Positions 9,005-18,314 of a stretch of DNA of 64,000 bases are shown piece by piece. The notes below the pieces were generated by a model. That model saw only the letters and a program-made list of their open reading frames with translations. It searched no databases and was not told the DNA's origin. This DNA is from Klebsiella sp. BIGb0407 (lineage in GTDB: Bacteria; Pseudomonadota; Gammaproteobacteria; Enterobacterales; Enterobacteriaceae): NCBI RefSeq assembly GCF_024807845.1, contig NZ_JANUEQ010000001.1:1-64000 (forward strand), read 5' to 3'. Made by a program: the position numbers and the translations under genes. Position 1 is the first letter of the stretch; the number at the start of each line of letters is the position of its first letter.

Positions 9005-10453
9005 ATGGTGGAAGTATCATATATCGTCAATTTATTGATCGGTGCGGTCGCTGCAGTTGCTGTTGGCTACTATATTATGAAAGGCTATTCAGCGACTGGC
9101 GTACTGATGGTCAGTGGTATTGCTCTGTTACTGATTAGTATTAGCCTGGGGCGTCCGATTGTAGCAGATAAAGATGCCACGGGTTTCTTGTTTCTGGATG
9201 TCTTTGAATACATTAAAATTTTATTGACCTCTCGCGCTGCCGATCTCGGTATGATGATCATGATTTTATGCGGTTTCGCCGCATATATGTCTCATATCGG
9301 CGCGAATGATATGGTGGTAAAGCTGGCCTCACATCCGCTTAAATATATTAACTCACCCTATATCCTGATGATTGCCGCTTACTTTCTGGCTTGCTTAATG
9401 TCTTTAGCGGTTTCGTCTGCTGCCGGTCTGGGCGTGTTACTGATGGCGACATTATTCCCCATTATGGTGAACGTCGGTATTAGCCGCGGCGCAGCAACGG
9501 CTATTTGTGCTTCACCCGCAGCGATTATTCTGTCGCCTACTTCCGGGGATGTTATCGTCGCGGCAGAAGCATCCAAAATGGGCGGAGAGAAGCTGATTGA
9601 ATTTGCTTTTCACACCACATTACCTATTTCAATCATTGCTATTTTTGCTATCGCTGTTGCCCATTTCTTCTGGCAGCGTTACCTGGATAAGAAAGAGGGT
9701 GTAGTCAGCGAGAGGCTCGATGTTTCAAAGATAGTGACCAGAGTGCCTGTGTTCTACGTTATTTTGCCATTTCTGCCTATTATCGGCGTATTAGTTTTCT
9801 CCGGCAAAATGACATTACCGCTAACCGAACATGTGATTCCAAATCTGAATATTATTACCATTCTTATTATTTGTATGGTGATAACAGCGTTGATTGAATT
9901 TATTCGCACTTTTAAAGCGAAGACCGTCTTTGACGGGCTGGACTCCGCTTATAAAGCAATGGGGGATGCCTTCTACTCAGTAGTAATGTTATTAGTCGCT
10001 GCGGGTATATTTGCTCAAGGTTTAAATACCATTGGATTCATTTCCGGATTAATTCACTTGGCTGAAACCTCCGGCGGCGGCATTATTGTGATGATGTTGG
10101 TTTTAGTGATAGTAACTATGCTTGCTGCTATTGCGACCGGCTCTGGTAATGCACCTTTCTATGCCTTCGTTGAGTTTATTCCTAAGCTGGCCGATCAAAT
10201 GGGTATTAATCCTGCCTATCTGGTTATCCCGATGCTACAGGCATCTAACCTTGGTCGTTCGATGTCACCGGTATCCGGCGTTGTGGTCGCTACAGCAGGT
10301 ATGGCAAAACTATCACCGTTTGAAGTCGTTAAACGAACATCGGTACCGATGATTGTTGGCCTGCTGGCTGTGATTATCGCATCCCATGTTATGGTGCCGG
10401 AACATACTCCTGAGCAGGTTGCACAACAACAAACCGCACCTGTCGCACCTTAA
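9005..10453 (+). CDS. dcuC: Anaerobic C4-dicarboxylate carrier, DcuC family
   Basis: This inner-membrane protein of 482 residues has about a dozen hydrophobic segments. It has the family's conserved SAAGLGVLLMATLFP and SPTSGDV signatures near residues 138-180 and a GNAPFYAF motif near 380. DcuC-type carriers exchange or export succinate and other C4-dicarboxylates during anaerobic growth; E. coli DcuC has 461 residues. The ATG is preceded by GGAG. The gene stands alone between the icd terminator and its own strong terminator. The upstream 200 bases probably hold its promoter, but I see no clear FNR site. DcuD is the alternative assignment. Confidence 0.85.
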   Translation: MVEVSYIVNLLIGAVAAVAVGYYIMKGYSATGVLMVSGIALLLISISLGRPIVADKDATGFLFLDVFEYIKILLTSRAADLGMMIMILCGFAAYMSHIGANDMVVKLASHPLKYINSPYILMIAAYFLACLMSLAVSSAAGLGVLLMATLFPIMVNVGISRGAATAICASPAAIILSPTSGDVIVAAEASKMGGEKLIEFAFHTTLPISIIAIFAIAVAHFFWQRYLDKKEGVVSERLDVSKIVTRVPVFYVILPFLPIIGVLVFSGKMTLPLTEHVIPNLNIITILIICMVITALIEFIRTFKAKTVFDGLDSAYKAMGDAFYSVVMLLVAAGIFAQGLNTIGFISGLIHLAETSGGGIIVMMLVLVIVTMLAAIATGSGNAPFYAFVEFIPKLADQMGINPAYLVIPMLQASNLGRSMSPVSGVVVATAGMAKLSPFEVVKRTSVPMIVGLLAVIIASHVMVPEHTPEQVAQQQTAPVAP

Positions 10454-10485
10454 GTGATTTATGTAGTTCAGGCTCAACTGTAATA

Positions 10486-10516
10486 AATCCGCCGTATTCA
10501 GCATACGGCGGATTTT
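10486..10516 (+). terminator. Terminator after dcuC
   Basis: A perfect 12-bp stem (AATCCGCCGTAT and its complement) has a 5-base loop and ends in T residues. Between it and the next gene (10517-10837) I see only an inverted GCAGGTAAAAC pair at about 10546 and 10637 and an AT-rich promoter-like stretch. Confidence 0.88.
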
Positions 10517-10837
10517 GATTTTATTCCTGTCACTGCCAGCCCTCAGGTTTTACCTGCTGAGCCACATCCCACAGAGAGTTAACCTTTATCTTATTGTGTG
10601 TTTATTTGCGTTGAATAAAAGTGTGCCTTTTTGCGCAGGTAAAACGCTGTTTTGAATATTAAATAACGGTAACGACCTTGCTTAATCAATATAAAAAGGA
10701 AGTTTTTTAAACCGGTTGATTTTAATGAATTATAATGTTAGTGAAATGATTGCATTAACAATAGGATTGGAGCTTATATAAATGCTACTTTAACTAAATT
10801 ATAATTCTTTAACATTCAGTTGATAGACGAGGTCAAA

Positions 10838-11332
10838 ATGCGGTTAATTATCATTCTGTTGAGTTTTGTGCTCTCCACACAGGTTTGGGCGGGTGAGTTT
10901 TCCAAACCTGCCGGTAAAGTCCTTTTGACGCTGTCTGGTAATATCGAAAATACCAATGAAGATGGGAAAGCTGTTTTTGATCTTGCCAGTCTGGAAAAAC
11001 TGGGTATGGTCAGCTTCGAGACCACTTCGCCCTGGTATAATGGCCGTACTACTTTTGAAGGCGTTTCACTGCAGAAGCTCATGGACTATGTCGGGGCGAA
11101 AGGTTCTGTGGTTAAGGTCACCGCGCTCAATGACTACACCACCGAAATTCCCCTCAGTGACTTCAAGGAATACAACGTTATCCTCGCTTTAAAAGTCAAC
11201 GGAAAATACATGCGTATCCGTGATAAAGGCCCATTGTTTGTGGTCTATCCCTATGACAGCATACCTGAGCTGAATAATAAAATTTATTATTCAAGATCTG
11301 CCTGGCAGGTTAATAGAATGAATGTTGAGTAA
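10838..11332 (+). CDS. Periplasmic molybdopterin-oxidoreductase-fold protein without the cofactor cysteine; probable sensor partner
   Basis: I choose the ATG at 10838, behind GAGG; a TTG at 10820 is possible but has a poorer context. The 164-residue product begins with a signal peptide ending at VWAG. The mature part shows motifs of the small oxidoreductase molybdopterin-binding fold, for example GVSLQKLMDYVG and DKGPLFVVYPYD. It contains no cysteine, so it lacks the residue that ligates molybdenum in sulfite-oxidase-type enzymes. A binding role is more likely than catalysis. It lies 17 bases upstream of a membrane GGDEF/EAL protein, which suggests that it passes a periplasmic signal to c-di-GMP metabolism. 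Confidence 0.7.
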   Translation: MRLIIILLSFVLSTQVWAGEFSKPAGKVLLTLSGNIENTNEDGKAVFDLASLEKLGMVSFETTSPWYNGRTTFEGVSLQKLMDYVGAKGSVVKVTALNDYTTEIPLSDFKEYNVILALKVNGKYMRIRDKGPLFVVYPYDSIPELNNKIYYSRSAWQVNRMNVE

Positions 11333-11349
11333 GGAGTCAGAAGAGCAAC

Positions 11350-13278
11350 ATGAACAGAATTCTGGCTGGCATCATTTTTTTCCTTTTTATATCCACCGGG
11401 TATATCTCTTTCCTTGTGCATGAAAGGCAGCAAGAGTTACAGAAGCTGACTCACTACGCGGCTTCGTGGTCTGCTGCACAGATGGCATCAGAATATTACC
11501 GGTTCGAATCGTTGCTTGCTCTTTACACTATCGATGAGACTGTCATGCTTGATGATGTCCGTATGCGTCTCGATATAATGCTCAGCCAGAGTGATTTAAT
11601 GAAAGAAGGTGATCTGAGGGGCTACATAGAAAGCAGCAAAGCCCACCATACACTGGCTCTACAGCTTGAAAAGGCACTTGAGTATCTGGATGTTCATCTT
11701 GAGAACATGAACCGCTCAGAACTCCAGGCCTACCTGAAAATATTGCACCAGTTTGATGCCCAACTGGGGCATCTGTCGTCCAGCGCTTTAGATAAGGATA
11801 TCAACGCGATTAATGACGCCAACCTTAAAATTAAAACCCTGTACTATATTTACTCGGCGACGTCTGTCTTGCTGATAATTATGAGTGCGATACTGGGTGT
11901 GCTGATATTTTATCAAAATAGAAATATTCTGAAGGCACATCTTCAGGTGAAGAGCCTTGCTGAAGCTCTACAGGAATCTAAAGAAAAACTGCAAGTCCAG
12001 AATGCCAGGCTGGAGTATGACGTCTACCATGACTCTCTGACAGAAATGAATAACCGCCATTTTTTCTGGGAGAATTTAAATGAAACCATCGAGAACGCAG
12101 TAAAAAACAATGATTCTGTGACTGTGATGCTGTTTGATTTAGACCGATTCAAGGAGGTCAATGATACCTATGGCCATGATGTCGGTGATACGTTATTACG
12201 CCAGATAGCACAACGTCTGATCTCGATGGGTCTGACTTCCGGTACGCTTTATCGTTTAGGCGGAGATGAGTTTGCGTTTCTCTCGAGTGGCTTGACGGAG
12301 AGCACTGCCGTTTCACGCGCCAAAAATATATGCGATGTTATCAATCAGACCTACACGATTTATAACACGATTATAAATATTACCTCCAGTGTTGGTATTG
12401 TCATCTCAGACACTGAACGTCGCTCTGACTATCTCTATAAATTTGCCGATCTGGCTCTTTACGAGGCCAAAAGTGAAGGCGCTGGTAAGATAAAAGTCTT
12501 CCGGCAATGGATGCTGGATAAACTGCAGGAAAGCCGAATCCTTGAGCTGGATATGGCGCGTGCGTTAGTGAAAAAAGAATTCGTGGTTTATTATCAGCCT
12601 ATTGTTGATTCTTTCAGCCAGGAAATTTACAGCTATGAAGCCCTTATTCGTTGGATACATCCAGTGAAGGGCCTTATGTCGCCGGACTGCTTTATTCCTG
12701 TGGCTGAAAAAACGGGTATGATTAACGAGATGGGGAAATCGGTGCTTGAAATGGCCTGCCGGGAAGCCGCTTCCTGGGTAATTCCGGCTAAAATTTCAGT
12801 CAATGTTTCTCCTATCCAGCTAGGTAGCAAAGTCTTTGCCGGATTAGTGCTGTCCATTCTGAACGAAACGGGGCTTCCGGCCGAGCGTCTTGAACTGGAA
12901 GTGACGGAATCTTCTATCTTTACTGAGAGCAATACGCCGACGAATACGCTTAACAGGCTTCGGGCTTTGGGAGTGACAATCTCCATTGATGATTTTGGTA
13001 CCGGTTATTCCTCTCTTTCACGTCTCAGTAGACTTACCTTCGATAAAATCAAAATAGACAAGTCCTTTGTGAATTCAATATCGACGCAGGAAGATGCCCT
13101 TAATATTGTCAGACTCATCACCGGAATGGCGAAATCCCTCAATATGAAGGTCGTAGCGGAAGGTGTTGAAACGCAGGAGCAACTGGAGAGTCTTCAGGTA
13201 CTGGGCTGCGATTACATACAGGGCTATCTGTTTGGTAAACCCCAGCCGTGTATAGATGAGAAAATAAGAAACGGTTAA
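11350..13278 (+). CDS. Membrane-bound dual GGDEF/EAL c-di-GMP enzyme
   Basis: The 642-residue protein has a transmembrane helix near residues 4-24, a periplasmic helical region of about 140 residues, a second membrane helix near 168-188 and a short coiled coil. A GGDEF domain follows with an intact RLGGDEF motif near 303, then an EAL domain with intact YEALIRW near 426, a DDFGTGYSS motif and an AEGVET motif. Both active sites look complete, so it may make or break c-di-GMP depending on signal. No RxxD inhibitory site precedes GGDEF. It is almost certainly co-transcribed with the secreted protein upstream, 17 bases away. Confidence 0.88.
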   Translation: MNRILAGIIFFLFISTGYISFLVHERQQELQKLTHYAASWSAAQMASEYYRFESLLALYTIDETVMLDDVRMRLDIMLSQSDLMKEGDLRGYIESSKAHHTLALQLEKALEYLDVHLENMNRSELQAYLKILHQFDAQLGHLSSSALDKDINAINDANLKIKTLYYIYSATSVLLIIMSAILGVLIFYQNRNILKAHLQVKSLAEALQESKEKLQVQNARLEYDVYHDSLTEMNNRHFFWENLNETIENAVKNNDSVTVMLFDLDRFKEVNDTYGHDVGDTLLRQIAQRLISMGLTSGTLYRLGGDEFAFLSSGLTESTAVSRAKNICDVINQTYTIYNTIINITSSVGIVISDTERRSDYLYKFADLALYEAKSEGAGKIKVFRQWMLDKLQESRILELDMARALVKKEFVVYYQPIVDSFSQEIYSYEALIRWIHPVKGLMSPDCFIPVAEKTGMINEMGKSVLEMACREAASWVIPAKISVNVSPIQLGSKVFAGLVLSILNETGLPAERLELEVTESSIFTESNTPTNTLNRLRALGVTISIDDFGTGYSSLSRLSRLTFDKIKIDKSFVNSISTQEDALNIVRLITGMAKSLNMKVVAEGVETQEQLESLQVLGCDYIQGYLFGKPQPCIDEKIRNG

Positions 13279-13365
13279 ATGCAAAAATACCGGGGTAGCA
13301 AACTCTCTGTTTCTCAGCTTGCTGCCCGAGTTATGTAAGAACAGGCCTTCAAAAATTTTGATGCA

Positions 13366-14043
13366 TTAAGCGCGGAGTTCTTCAGAAAGGTGCTTTATGT
13401 TATTACTCATCTCTTGTAACTCATTGACCAGCCTGGCCACATGGAAACCATCGCACACGGAATGGTGTACCTGAACGGCGAGAGGCAGCAATACTTTCCC
13501 ATCTTGTTTATAATATTTTCCAAGAGTGAACATGGGGGAAAAAAAGTTCTTCATGTTAGCTACGTTGATATCAAAACTGGTAAAACTTACCCAGGGAATA
13601 GCCGATACGAAAAATATATTTTCCCGGGACTCTTCCTTAGGCCAGTATGAAAGGTTATTACCATAGCGGGCAACGTCTTCTGAATAAACATCCTGGAAGT
13701 GCTGAATATTGCCATCAAAGTGACTCCATAATGATGAAAAAGTCTCCGTTTCATTATGGAAGATTGTATAGTTTGGATGAACTTCATTCCATATAACAAG
13801 TTCATCATTCTTTATGGTCATACGGAATTCCGCATGATTGTTTACGATTTTAGCCAGGAGGAAAATAATAGTAGGATAAAATTTCCAGCCAACTTCTTTT
13901 ATATATTTTAGCAGCACGGTAATATCTACCATGACAGTTTGGTTGAAAGTGGATTGAGCAAATGACTGAAATACCTCAAAATGTTCTTTCCTTGCCCAGC
14001 GAGATAAGTCAACAGGTGTATATTCCAGAGGCGTTTCTTTCAT
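13366..14043 (-). CDS. catA: Type A chloramphenicol O-acetyltransferase
   Basis: This 225-residue protein has the signature HHSVCDGFH near its C-terminus (H193-H194), which includes the catalytic histidine of type A enzymes. It also has the family motifs FYPTIIFLL near residue 56, EFRMTIK near 73 and [10 protein letters not shown] near 150. The length equals that of CatA enzymes (about 213-220). The enzyme transfers acetyl from acetyl-CoA to the 3-hydroxyl of chloramphenicol in the cytoplasm. The gene sits alone on the chromosome with no integron, transposon or plasmid signature beside it, so it looks intrinsic. I cannot tell its expression level or match it to a named allele. Confidence 0.88.
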   Translation of the reverse strand: MKETPLEYTPVDLSRWARKEHFEVFQSFAQSTFNQTVMVDITVLLKYIKEVGWKFYPTIIFLLAKIVNNHAEFRMTIKNDELVIWNEVHPNYTIFHNETETFSSLWSHFDGNIQHFQDVYSEDVARYGNNLSYWPKEESRENIFFVSAIPWVSFTSFDINVANMKNFFSPMFTLGKYYKQDGKVLLPLAVQVHHSVCDGFHVARLVNELQEMSNNIKHLSEELRA

Positions 14044-14291
14044 CTTTTAACCTTTAATTATAAATCTGATATGGGTCTGATTTTTTTTATAAATAAACGA
14101 ACATTCAGGACGTAAAACGTTTTGGTGGCGAGCGCATCTTGACAGCAGCGCATCATTATACAGGAGGGAAGGGAATTTAAAATATGTAATATATTCCAGA
14201 TGATTGGGCTGATTTAACGGCAATGTGAGAGCGGAAGAGACAGGGAGACGCTGGATAGTTCTTTACACTTCTCCCTGACACAAGCCTGGTA

Positions 14292-14678
14292 TTAATTCAG
14301 CGTACTTCTGGCTTTATCAAGCTCGGCTTGAGCATTTTCCAGTTTCCACTGTTTATGAATAATTTTATCTGTGCGTCCGATAGCCTGAGCCTCCGCCAGC
14401 TCATGGCGCCGCTCCTCAACCTCTTGTTCTTTTTTGACGATGTCGTATTTTCGTTTGGCACGCAACTCTTCATCTGAGCAGTAAGTGTTAACTTTAGACA
14501 GCGCTCTTTCCAAACCTGCCGCACGATAGCTGTTGTTGTGCAAACGAGCATAATCTAGCTGCCGCTCAATGTTCTGCCGCTTAGCTTCGCAGCCCGCGGA
14601 GGTTTGAGGCATAGCCAGTGCTGAAAAAGTAGGGGTAACGACCAGCAGGCCTGTCAGTAATGTTAGCGCGTATTTCAT
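14292..14678 (-). CDS. yqjC: DUF1090 family periplasmic protein, YqjC-like
   Basis: The 128-residue product starts with a signal peptide ending near ALAMPQ. A long charged helical region follows, with two cysteines (SAGCEAKR and NTYCSDEE) that could form a disulfide. Heptad-like Glu/Lys/Arg residues suggest a coiled coil at 85-125. This is the DUF1090 pattern typified by E. coli YqjC, whose function is not established. The gene is monocistronic here, away from the yqjD/yqjE neighbours it has in E. coli. The flanking gaps (14044-14291 and 14679-14909) hold no other gene that I can support. Confidence 0.82.
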   Translation of the reverse strand: MKYALTLLTGLLVVTPTFSALAMPQTSAGCEAKRQNIERQLDYARLHNNSYRAAGLERALSKVNTYCSDEELRAKRKYDIVKKEQEVEERRHELAEAQAIGRTDKIIHKQWKLENAQAELDKARSTLN

Positions 14679-14909
14679 AATATTCTCCTGTTTAACTCTT
14701 TTGTCCTTAGATATCAGGAGCCAATATTACAGTAATCTTGTTAAACAACCATAAAACATTACTACTGACATGGTTATTTATGATATTGATTTAATTGGAT
14801 AAAACTAAGAATATTCTTGTTTTGTCTGTCAGGGCAGAACATCAGGGGCTTAGTGGGTGGGTGAGGTAAGGCCTTTATGACATAGCCATAAAGGCCTTAA
14901 TTACTATAA

Positions 14910-16856
14910 TCAGAAGTTGATACTTAAGCGTGTATTCGCAGAGTTTTCATGTACGCCTGAGCCAATCTGGCCGACATATGAGATACCTACTACGGCATTT
15001 GGGGTAATGTTAAAATCCATACCTGTTTCGATGAGTCCGACATTTTTAGCAATTGGCACGCCTGTCACGGTGAATTCGTCACCGGAAGCAAAACGCTGAC
15101 TGGTTGACGGAGTGATATCACCGAATGCGTGACGCCAGCCCAGTCCGCCGCGAGCAACGGACGGCACGCCCCCAATATCAAACGTCGTTTGCCCATTCAG
15201 GCCTAAAGTAGAGAAACTGGTGTCCATAGAGGTGCCGTTTGACGAGAGTGCAGCAGCGCCGCCTGATTCAGAGAAACCATTCGTTTTAGACCAGACATGA
15301 GCGAGACCAGCATAAGGCTCGATGCTTACTTTATCGCTACCAATTGTGTAACCTAATTCACCGAAGACTTGATAGGTATTCCCATTACGATCTGCTGAGA
15401 GCGAATCATACAGCGATGAATTACCCATTGCAGCAATACTCACGCTACGATCAGTCTCAATAGTATGTCTGGTGTAGCCAAAACCTGAGCGGAAAGACAA
15501 GGCATTGACTTTGGTTCCACCATAAACACCGAAGTGATAGTCATTACTTTTTCCTGATGAATTTGATTCATCAAACTTAGTACGGCTGTATCCACCGGTT
15601 AAACCGATGGTCCATGTATCAAATACCGTTGTGTCAGCCCCCATCAGTACACCACCGACATTCCTGTCAAGACGGCCATTATCATAGGAGCCTTTAGAGC
15701 CCAGGCCCGTCATCCAGAAGGCGTTATTCTGAGTATCGTTAGAGGAGGGGGCCATCAGTACTGAGCTACGAAGACGGTTATTGATGGCGCTGCGGAAAAG
15801 CTGCGTATCCTGAACCAGTATCGATTGTACTGATGCATTACTTGATCCTGCCAGTTGCTCTAGTGCAGCAGAAACGCCGCCATTTGCCAGATAGGTTGCG
15901 CTATAAATATCGCTTAATGGCGCCATATCGTTGATGGTTTCTGCAACTGCTTTCTGGTTCGGATTGACTGCTGCAATACGGAAATCAGGACGAAGATGAA
16001 CATTCTCTTTGAGATATTTCATGCTGTTCTCGATTGTCTGAGCGGCATCATTCGGATTATCGTGTTCAATCAGATAAAGCTCAGCGCCGGATGCATAGAC
16101 TGCGGGAATAATTGCTTCCCAGTCCATGACACCCGATCCGACATCGGCAAATCCACTTTCAGGCAGCGTATTGTAGCCTTCCATACCAACGCCGACTAAC
16201 CCCTCGATATTGTCCTTTGCATGAACGGCATAGATACGGCCATGCAGGCGTTTAAGAACCTCGACAGGATCGGCTCCGGCACGGGTCACCCACGCCAAAT
16301 CGAGTTCAATTTTAACGTCCGGTCCGGCAGCATCGAGTAAAACCTCAAGCGCGTACTTATCACCAAAGCGCTCTAGTTCATCATTATGATTGTGATAAGC
16401 AAGCGTCAATCCTTCTGATTTGAGCTGTTCGGCTATGCCCTTCAGCTTAGTACCCAAAGTAGCCCAGCCTGCAGCATCTGTTGGCCGGACATCTGCATTC
16501 AAATAAGGCAATACAAGAACATCGTTGCCAATTGTTTTATTATAATCGATCAGTGCCGGAAGGTCGTTTTCGAAAGAACCCAGCTGGATATGGGTTGAAG
16601 TCACTTTCATATCGTACTTAGCCAGCAGGTCTTTTAATTCCCCTGCAGTTCCACCACTTTGCCCATAAATAATCTCAATATCCCGTGCACCTTTGGCAGC
16701 TGCAATCTTCAGTTGTTCTTCAAACCCGCCCTCTGCTTTGATAAGCGTAAACATCGCAACGCCGACGGTAGGCTCTGCAGCAAGTGCTGGTGCTGCTGCG
16801 AGTTGCAGAAGTGTCGCCGCCAAAACGCCGCCAGTGATAGTTTTAAATGGGTGCAT
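14910..16856 (-). CDS. Autotransporter with a TIM-barrel sugar-isomerase/epimerase-like passenger
   Basis: I choose the ATG at 16856, behind GAGG; the longer frame to 16910 lacks a signal. The 648-residue product has a signal peptide (1-27, ending ALAAEP). Residues 30-287 form a xylose-isomerase-like TIM barrel (AP endonuclease 2 family), with candidate metal ligands in AYHNHNDE (H155, H157, E160), IELDLAW (E184, D186), VHAKD (H212) and LIEHD (E264). A linker of autotransporter type covers 290-370. From about 378 to 648 it is an autotransporter beta-barrel ending in Phe. This predicts a sugar-binding or sugar-converting enzyme displayed on the outer membrane, an unusual passenger. The gene is divergent from a MarR-GNAT regulator. 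Activity and processing are unknown. Confidence 0.85.
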   Translation of the reverse strand: MHPFKTITGGVLAATLLQLAAAPALAAEPTVGVAMFTLIKAEGGFEEQLKIAAAKGARDIEIIYGQSGGTAGELKDLLAKYDMKVTSTHIQLGSFENDLPALIDYNKTIGNDVLVLPYLNADVRPTDAAGWATLGTKLKGIAEQLKSEGLTLAYHNHNDELERFGDKYALEVLLDAAGPDVKIELDLAWVTRAGADPVEVLKRLHGRIYAVHAKDNIEGLVGVGMEGYNTLPESGFADVGSGVMDWEAIIPAVYASGAELYLIEHDNPNDAAQTIENSMKYLKENVHLRPDFRIAAVNPNQKAVAETINDMAPLSDIYSATYLANGGVSAALEQLAGSSNASVQSILVQDTQLFRSAINNRLRSSVLMAPSSNDTQNNAFWMTGLGSKGSYDNGRLDRNVGGVLMGADTTVFDTWTIGLTGGYSRTKFDESNSSGKSNDYHFGVYGGTKVNALSFRSGFGYTRHTIETDRSVSIAAMGNSSLYDSLSADRNGNTYQVFGELGYTIGSDKVSIEPYAGLAHVWSKTNGFSESGGAAALSSNGTSMDTSFSTLGLNGQTTFDIGGVPSVARGGLGWRHAFGDITPSTSQRFASGDEFTVTGVPIAKNVGLIETGMDFNITPNAVVGISYVGQIGSGVHENSANTRLSINF

Positions 16857-17007
16857 AGTTTTTATATCCTCAGTAAAGCCTGAAAATTCAAATACAAACC
16901 TAAGTAGCACCGCGGATCTATTGCTCCGCGATCAAGGTAATTGATATGTGTAAATCCCTCTCCGGGACCCAGATATGACCAGCCGATGTCCTTACGAGTC
17001 ACGTAAT

Positions 17008-17019
17008 GTAATCGATTAC
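17008..17019. promoter_or_regulatory. Candidate LacI-type operator
   Basis: The perfect 12-bp palindrome GTAATCGATTAC with a central CG resembles operators of LacI-family regulators. It lies about 150 bp upstream of the autotransporter start. No LacI-type gene is in the window, so this is tentative. Confidence 0.35.
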
Positions 17020-17217
17020 TTTTTGCTGTCAATTGAGATTGGGAATTGCAAGTCTAACTTTGTTCGGAAATGCTACGTCCGTCATACTTTCTCATTTGGC
17101 ACTCAATTTGAGCTAGTATTGGTCGAGGATCTTCAGTTAAATGCAAAGATGATGATCAACGCAAGTGATGTGGTTAGAGCGTATTTGGCGGGTAACTTCT
17201 TTGTAAATATTCACTCG

Positions 17218-17258
17218 CATACACAAACTAGTTAACATGGTTAACTAGTTTGTGTATG
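17218..17258. promoter_or_regulatory. Long perfect palindrome, probable MarR operator
   Basis: Arms of 19 bp (CATACACAAACTAGTTAAC and its exact complement) are separated by ATG. The site ends 33 bp before the chosen start of the MarR-GNAT gene, so a bound dimer could block transcription of that gene. The remaining DNA between 16857 and 17217 holds no convincing coding sequence. Confidence 0.65.
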
Positions 17259-17291
17259 GTGAACCAACGTGATTTATTGCAGAGAATGTTT

Positions 17292-18212
17292 ATGAACCAA
17301 AATGAAATACGTCAGTTCCGTGCAGCCTTACGAGAGATGGTCAGAGAGCTGGGTATGCTCAGCCGTAAAAGTAGCGGAACTGAATTATCCCCTCTCCAGA
17401 GTCATATTCTGATTGAACTGAACAGTAAACCCTCCAGTGCAACAGAGCTGTCTATAAAGCTCTGCGTTGAGAAAGCGAGTATGAGCCGTACGCTTCGTAG
17501 CCTGATTGAGGCCGGATATTTACTGAGGGAATATGACGATCAGGATGGCAGAGCATCAATATTTTCGTTAAGCGATTCAGGAAGGGAGCGACTTTTATCT
17601 CTGGAAGAAAATGCAGACAGGTTTACTGAGGAAGCTCTGGCTTCATCCTCAGATGAAGAAGCACAAGAATTCCTAAAAACCATTATGCGCTTCTCCGGTA
17701 GTCTGCGAAACGCACGTCGTCAGCGTGAAGCCGGTATGACTTTCCGACCCATTGAGGCCAGGGATAATGCTGCTATAGCAGAGATAATACGGAATAGTTT
17801 TCGGGAGAATAAAATCGATCACCTGGAAGGTGTTAGCCTCCACGATCCGGAACTGGAGCGTTTAAGCGAAGCCTACAATCATCCCGGATCGGGATACTGG
17901 GTTGCTGAGGCTAAGGGAAAAATTATCGGCGGAGCCGGAATCGCGCCGCTTGCTGGAGAAGACAATATTTGTGAAATGCAGAAATTGTTTTTTAGTCGTG
18001 ACGTAAAAGGAATGGGGGCAGGCAGACGAATGATCTCTTTCATTATCGATAAAGCGAGTGCTATGGGATATCAATCCTGCTATCTGGAAACGCTTGATGA
18101 GCTGAAGGATGCCGTTCGTCTTTATGAAATTTTTGGTTTCCGTCATATCACCGAAAGACTGGGTAATACAGGCCATAATAGTTGCGGAATCTGCATGCTC
18201 AGAAAACTGTAA
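17292..18212 (+). CDS. MarR-family regulator fused to a GNAT acetyltransferase
   Basis: The product has a winged-helix MarR domain in residues 1-140, with a recognition region around the motif KASMSRTLRSLIEAGYL. A GNAT N-acetyltransferase domain follows, from about residue 150 (MTFRPIEARD), with the acetyl-CoA-binding motif RDVKGMGAGRRM. Such fusions are common in proteobacteria; most have no known acyl substrate. I prefer the ATG at 17292, because upstream in-frame starts at 17256 and 17286 lie in or near the palindrome. It faces the autotransporter gene divergently and may control it, and itself, through the palindrome at 17218-17258. A second GNAT gene follows at 102 bp. Confidence 0.85.
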   Translation: MNQNEIRQFRAALREMVRELGMLSRKSSGTELSPLQSHILIELNSKPSSATELSIKLCVEKASMSRTLRSLIEAGYLLREYDDQDGRASIFSLSDSGRERLLSLEENADRFTEEALASSSDEEAQEFLKTIMRFSGSLRNARRQREAGMTFRPIEARDNAAIAEIIRNSFRENKIDHLEGVSLHDPELERLSEAYNHPGSGYWVAEAKGKIIGGAGIAPLAGEDNICEMQKLFFSRDVKGMGAGRRMISFIIDKASAMGYQSCYLETLDELKDAVRLYEIFGFRHITERLGNTGHNSCGICMLRKL

Positions 18213-18314
18213 CAACACGACCTCAAAACAGATCTTTTAAAACCTAAAATCTTATTGAAATATCAGAACTATAAACGTTATAAACGTGGTTAACCCGTTA
18301 GTTAAGAGAAAAAA

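Noticed and set aside
10546-10648. Inverted GCAGGTAAAAC pair as a possible mobile-element end
   Set aside because: No transposase, target duplication or partner end is visible.
16975-17235. 86-codon open frame between the autotransporter and the MarR gene
   Set aside because: It covers the regulatory palindromes, has no ribosome binding site and does not read like a protein.
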